Source: Methanocalculus alkaliphilus
GTDB lineage: Archaea > Halobacteriota > Methanomicrobia > Methanomicrobiales > Methanocorpusculaceae
Direction: 5' to 3'
DNA length: 64,000 nt
NCBI RefSeq assembly: GCF_024170505.1
Contig: NZ_JALJYG010000006.1
Coordinates: 1 to 64,000, forward strand
In this document: one piece after another, positions 62,319-64,000 of the stretch
Layout of the letters: every line of letters starts with the position of its first letter
How positions within the stretch are numbered: the stretch's first letter is position 1
The notes under the pieces: generated by a model
Told to the model about the DNA's origin: nothing
Database searches by the model: none
The model's input: the letters and a program-made list of their open reading frames with translations, nothing else
Translations under genes and position numbers: made by a program

Positions 62319-63176
62319 ATGCATCTACCGGGATTCATACGGATCACTCGGCCTGCGAACTGCCTCGTTGCCGGAGGTGCGGCGATCATCGCCTACTTTA
62401 TCGCGGCCGGGTCGCTCATCCCGGAGACGCTCTTTCTCTTTGTCACCGTCCTTCTGATCACAGCGGCGGGCAATACCATCAATGATGCGTACGATGCTGC
62501 AATTGATGCCATCAACCGGCCAGATCGCCCGATACCCTCGGGTGAGATGACAGTCCGGGGGGCCGGGCTGTACTCCATCCTCCTCTTCATCGGAGGTATT
62601 GGAGCTGCACTCTTTACCAATCCAATCTGCCTTGCGATTGCGGTCTTCAACACCCTGATCCTCATCTTCTATGCACGAAATCTGAAAAAGGCAGTACTTA
62701 TTGGAAATCTCTCAGTCGCCTACCTTTCAGGGAGCATCTTCCTTTTCGGGGGTGCACTCGCGGGGATTGACGGGCTCATCATCACGCTTCCGCTGGTGGC
62801 TATCACCTTCTTCGGAACAGTTTCGCGTGAGATCCTCAAGGATGCAGAGGATATTGACGGGGATGCCGCAGGTGGGGCAACGACCTTTCCCATGGTCGCC
62901 GGTCTTCAGCGTTCTGCAGCGATTGCATTTGGATGTGCCATCGTTGCTGTCATGGCAAGCTTCATCCCTGTTCTCTGGTGGGGCCTTCCATACCTTATCG
63001 GGATACTTGTTGTGGATGCAGCGATTCTGAAATCCGTCTATTCTGTGAGACAGTGTTCCACCCCGGCATGTGTGCGGGATCTTCATGTGACAAAACAGCT
63101 GGCATACCTGATGTATGCAGCCCTGCTCATCTTTGCGGTTGCGGCAGGAATGGAAATCTTTATCCCGATTGACTAA
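62319..63176 (+). CDS. UbiA-family prenyltransferase, probable digeranylgeranylglyceryl phosphate synthase
   Basis: A 285-residue membrane protein with about eight hydrophobic helices. The first aspartate-rich motif NDAYDAAIDAINRPDRPIP is typical of the archaeal ether-lipid enzyme that adds the second geranylgeranyl group to geranylgeranylglyceryl phosphate; the second motif DAEDIDGDAAGG is present as well. No Shine-Dalgarno sequence precedes the ATG, in agreement with a leaderless message. A geranylgeranyl reductase-family gene lies 10 kb away in the same window. Confidence 0.88.
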   Translation: MHLPGFIRITRPANCLVAGGAAIIAYFIAAGSLIPETLFLFVTVLLITAAGNTINDAYDAAIDAINRPDRPIPSGEMTVRGAGLYSILLFIGGIGAALFTNPICLAIAVFNTLILIFYARNLKKAVLIGNLSVAYLSGSIFLFGGALAGIDGLIITLPLVAITFFGTVSREILKDAEDIDGDAAGGATTFPMVAGLQRSAAIAFGCAIVAVMASFIPVLWWGLPYLIGILVVDAAILKSVYSVRQCSTPACVRDLHVTKQLAYLMYAALLIFAVAAGMEIFIPID

Positions 63177-63198
63177 TTGCTTAGTATAGAGGGGAGAT

Positions 63199-63609
63199 AT
63201 GCGAGTCTATAAGCGAAATACAACCTATCTGGCAGAACCGGGAGCCTTCTTTGAAGGAAATGTCCATATACATGGTAACTTTATGGTGCCCACACGGACA
63301 CACTTCTGGGGAAGGCTTGTCGTTGACGGCGATCTTGAACTTGGCCCGCAGTCATCGGTCGAAGGGGATATCGTCTGTAAAAATGCTGTCATCGGGCGGG
63401 AAAGCACCATTAAAGGCCCGCTCCGGGTTGATGAGAATGCAACGATCTGCGATCGGGCACATATCCATTCCATCGAAGCAGGCGGTGATATCATCATCAG
63501 ACCTGGTGTGACTGTCGGAGATGTGCGGTCCGAGAACTCTGTCCTGATCTATGGCAAGATACACTCAGGAACATTAGTTGGAAGGAACGTCAAAATCATC
63601 GGGGATTGA
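63199..63609 (+). CDS. Bactofilin-like polymer-forming protein
   Basis: A 136-residue beta-helical protein of the bactofilin/polymer-forming cytoskeletal type. The sequence is a series of short turns (LAEPGAFFEGNVHIHGNFMV, VDGDLELGPQSSVEGDIVC, KNAVIGRESTIKGPLRVD, ENATICDRAHIHSIE, GDIIIRPGVTVGDVRS). No membrane segment is present. The archaeal members are poorly known and could be related to shape or envelope. The end overlaps the convergent DUF116 gene by 36 bases. Confidence 0.75.
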   Translation: MRVYKRNTTYLAEPGAFFEGNVHIHGNFMVPTRTHFWGRLVVDGDLELGPQSSVEGDIVCKNAVIGRESTIKGPLRVDENATICDRAHIHSIEAGGDIIIRPGVTVGDVRSENSVLIYGKIHSGTLVGRNVKIIGD

Positions 63610-64000
63610 TGAGGAATCAACCCCGATGGTGATCACCTCGCAGATGTCGTGCCAGTTGACGATCGTCTCAACACACCCGTCCTTCACGGTTACAACACCC
63701 ATCCCGACGAGCCCGATCCGGTTGCACATCTCAAGCCCTTCCTTCACTTCCATCAGGCAGCCGACACCAACGATCGCTTTTGGGCGATACTTCTGCACCA
63801 TTCTTTTGATAAATGTCGATCCCGGTATGATGAAGACCCGGTAGCCAAGATCCTCCATCTTTGGGATTGCAGTACCTAGATCACACCGTCGGCAGCCGAC
63901 ACATGCAAGCCCTTCCGGGGTGAGATGAGCGGGGCATTGTGCGGAGCGAAGGCATTGTGGTAGAAAGACGGCCCGCTCAGACACCGGTATCGCAGAGAAC
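63574..64000 (-). CDS. DUF116 family protein, partial (cut by window edge)
   Basis: The C-terminal part of a DUF116 protein, running off the right edge. The Cys-rich segment RAVFLPQCLRSAQCPAHL, then LACVGCRRCDLGTAIPK, and AIVGVGCLMEVKEGLEMC are the family signature. DUF116 proteins in methanogens and anaerobes are integral or membrane-attached and of unknown function, often near Fe-S or tRNA-modification genes. The reading frame is open to base 64000 with no start, so the N-terminal part lies outside. The 3' end overlaps the bactofilin-like gene by 36 bases. Confidence 0.85.
   Translation of the reverse strand, partial: FSAIPVSERAVFLPQCLRSAQCPAHLTPEGLACVGCRRCDLGTAIPKMEDLGYRVFIIPGSTFIKRMVQKYRPKAIVGVGCLMEVKEGLEMCNRIGLVGMGVVTVKDGCVETIVNWHDICEVITIGVDSSSIPDDFDVPSN

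Overview
The window is a piece of the chromosome of a euryarchaeal methanogen, most likely a hydrogenotrophic member of the Methanomicrobiales. The evidence is convergent. Sep-tRNA:Cys-tRNA synthase, two methanofuran biosynthesis genes and a formate transporter of the FdhC type point to a methanogen. TBP, TFS, Mre11-Rad50-NurA-HerA, Trm1, Pth2, archaeosortase A, two ether-lipid enzymes and four tRNA genes without encoded CCA point to an archaeon. A gyrB-gyrA pair and PAS-type histidine kinases fit Methanomicrobiales. Identifications rest on reading motifs by eye; no database search was run.

Layout. 1-5 kb: orphan antitoxin, tRNA-Leu, a PAS histidine kinase, an HD hydrolase and a stand-alone LigD phosphoesterase domain. 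5-19.5 kb: dense housekeeping genes (MscS, Prx, Pth2-TruD, SppA, riboflavin/F420 reductase, CDP-alcohol transferase, archaeosortase, TFS, acetyl-CoA synthetase, TBP, RpiA, SurE, MfnD-MfnF), with a decayed membrane-protein gene near 15.1-15.4 kb and a small membrane zinc-ribbon gene without a canonical start codon at 19.4 kb. 20-31 kb: FdhC, an OB-fold membrane protein, the overlapping mre11-rad50-nurA-herA operon, SepCysS with a tiny coupled upstream gene, and ThiI. 34.4-37.1 kb: an accessory patch with a duplicated acyltransferase/toxin segment, a RelE-type toxin-antitoxin pair and a broken DUF4143-type ATPase. 37-42.7 kb: SOUL protein, methyltransferase, a divergent CooS-like protein with two small downstream genes, a lipoprotein, an MBL hydrolase and an HTH regulator. 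42.8-53.8 kb: GlyRS, a nuclease-less Hef helicase, UPF0147, YjbQ, GyrA, GyrB and a geranylgeranyl reductase-family protein. 54-64 kb: an ABC exporter, two surface proteins (one with a kelch propeller apparently inserted inside a PKD domain), a bile-acid-type transporter, DRG GTPase, Trm1, three-part ether-lipid/envelope genes and a DUF116 protein cut by the window edge.

How the genes work together. Several adjacent genes form coherent units with overlapping stop/start codons: Pth2-TruD, Mre11-Rad50-NurA-HerA, SepCysS with its leader gene, MfnD-MfnF, CooS with two small proteins, GyrB-GyrA-YjbQ and the ABC pair. Envelope functions recur: archaeosortase, SppA, the CDP-alcohol transferase, geranylgeranyl transfer and reduction, and anchored surface proteins. 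Most convergent neighbours overlap at their 3' ends by 14 to 126 bases, so the genome is very compact outside the 34-37 kb patch.

The items most worth following up are the CooS-like protein lacking expected C-cluster residues, the split-PKD kelch protein, the ACG-start zinc-ribbon gene and the reciprocally decayed duplication.
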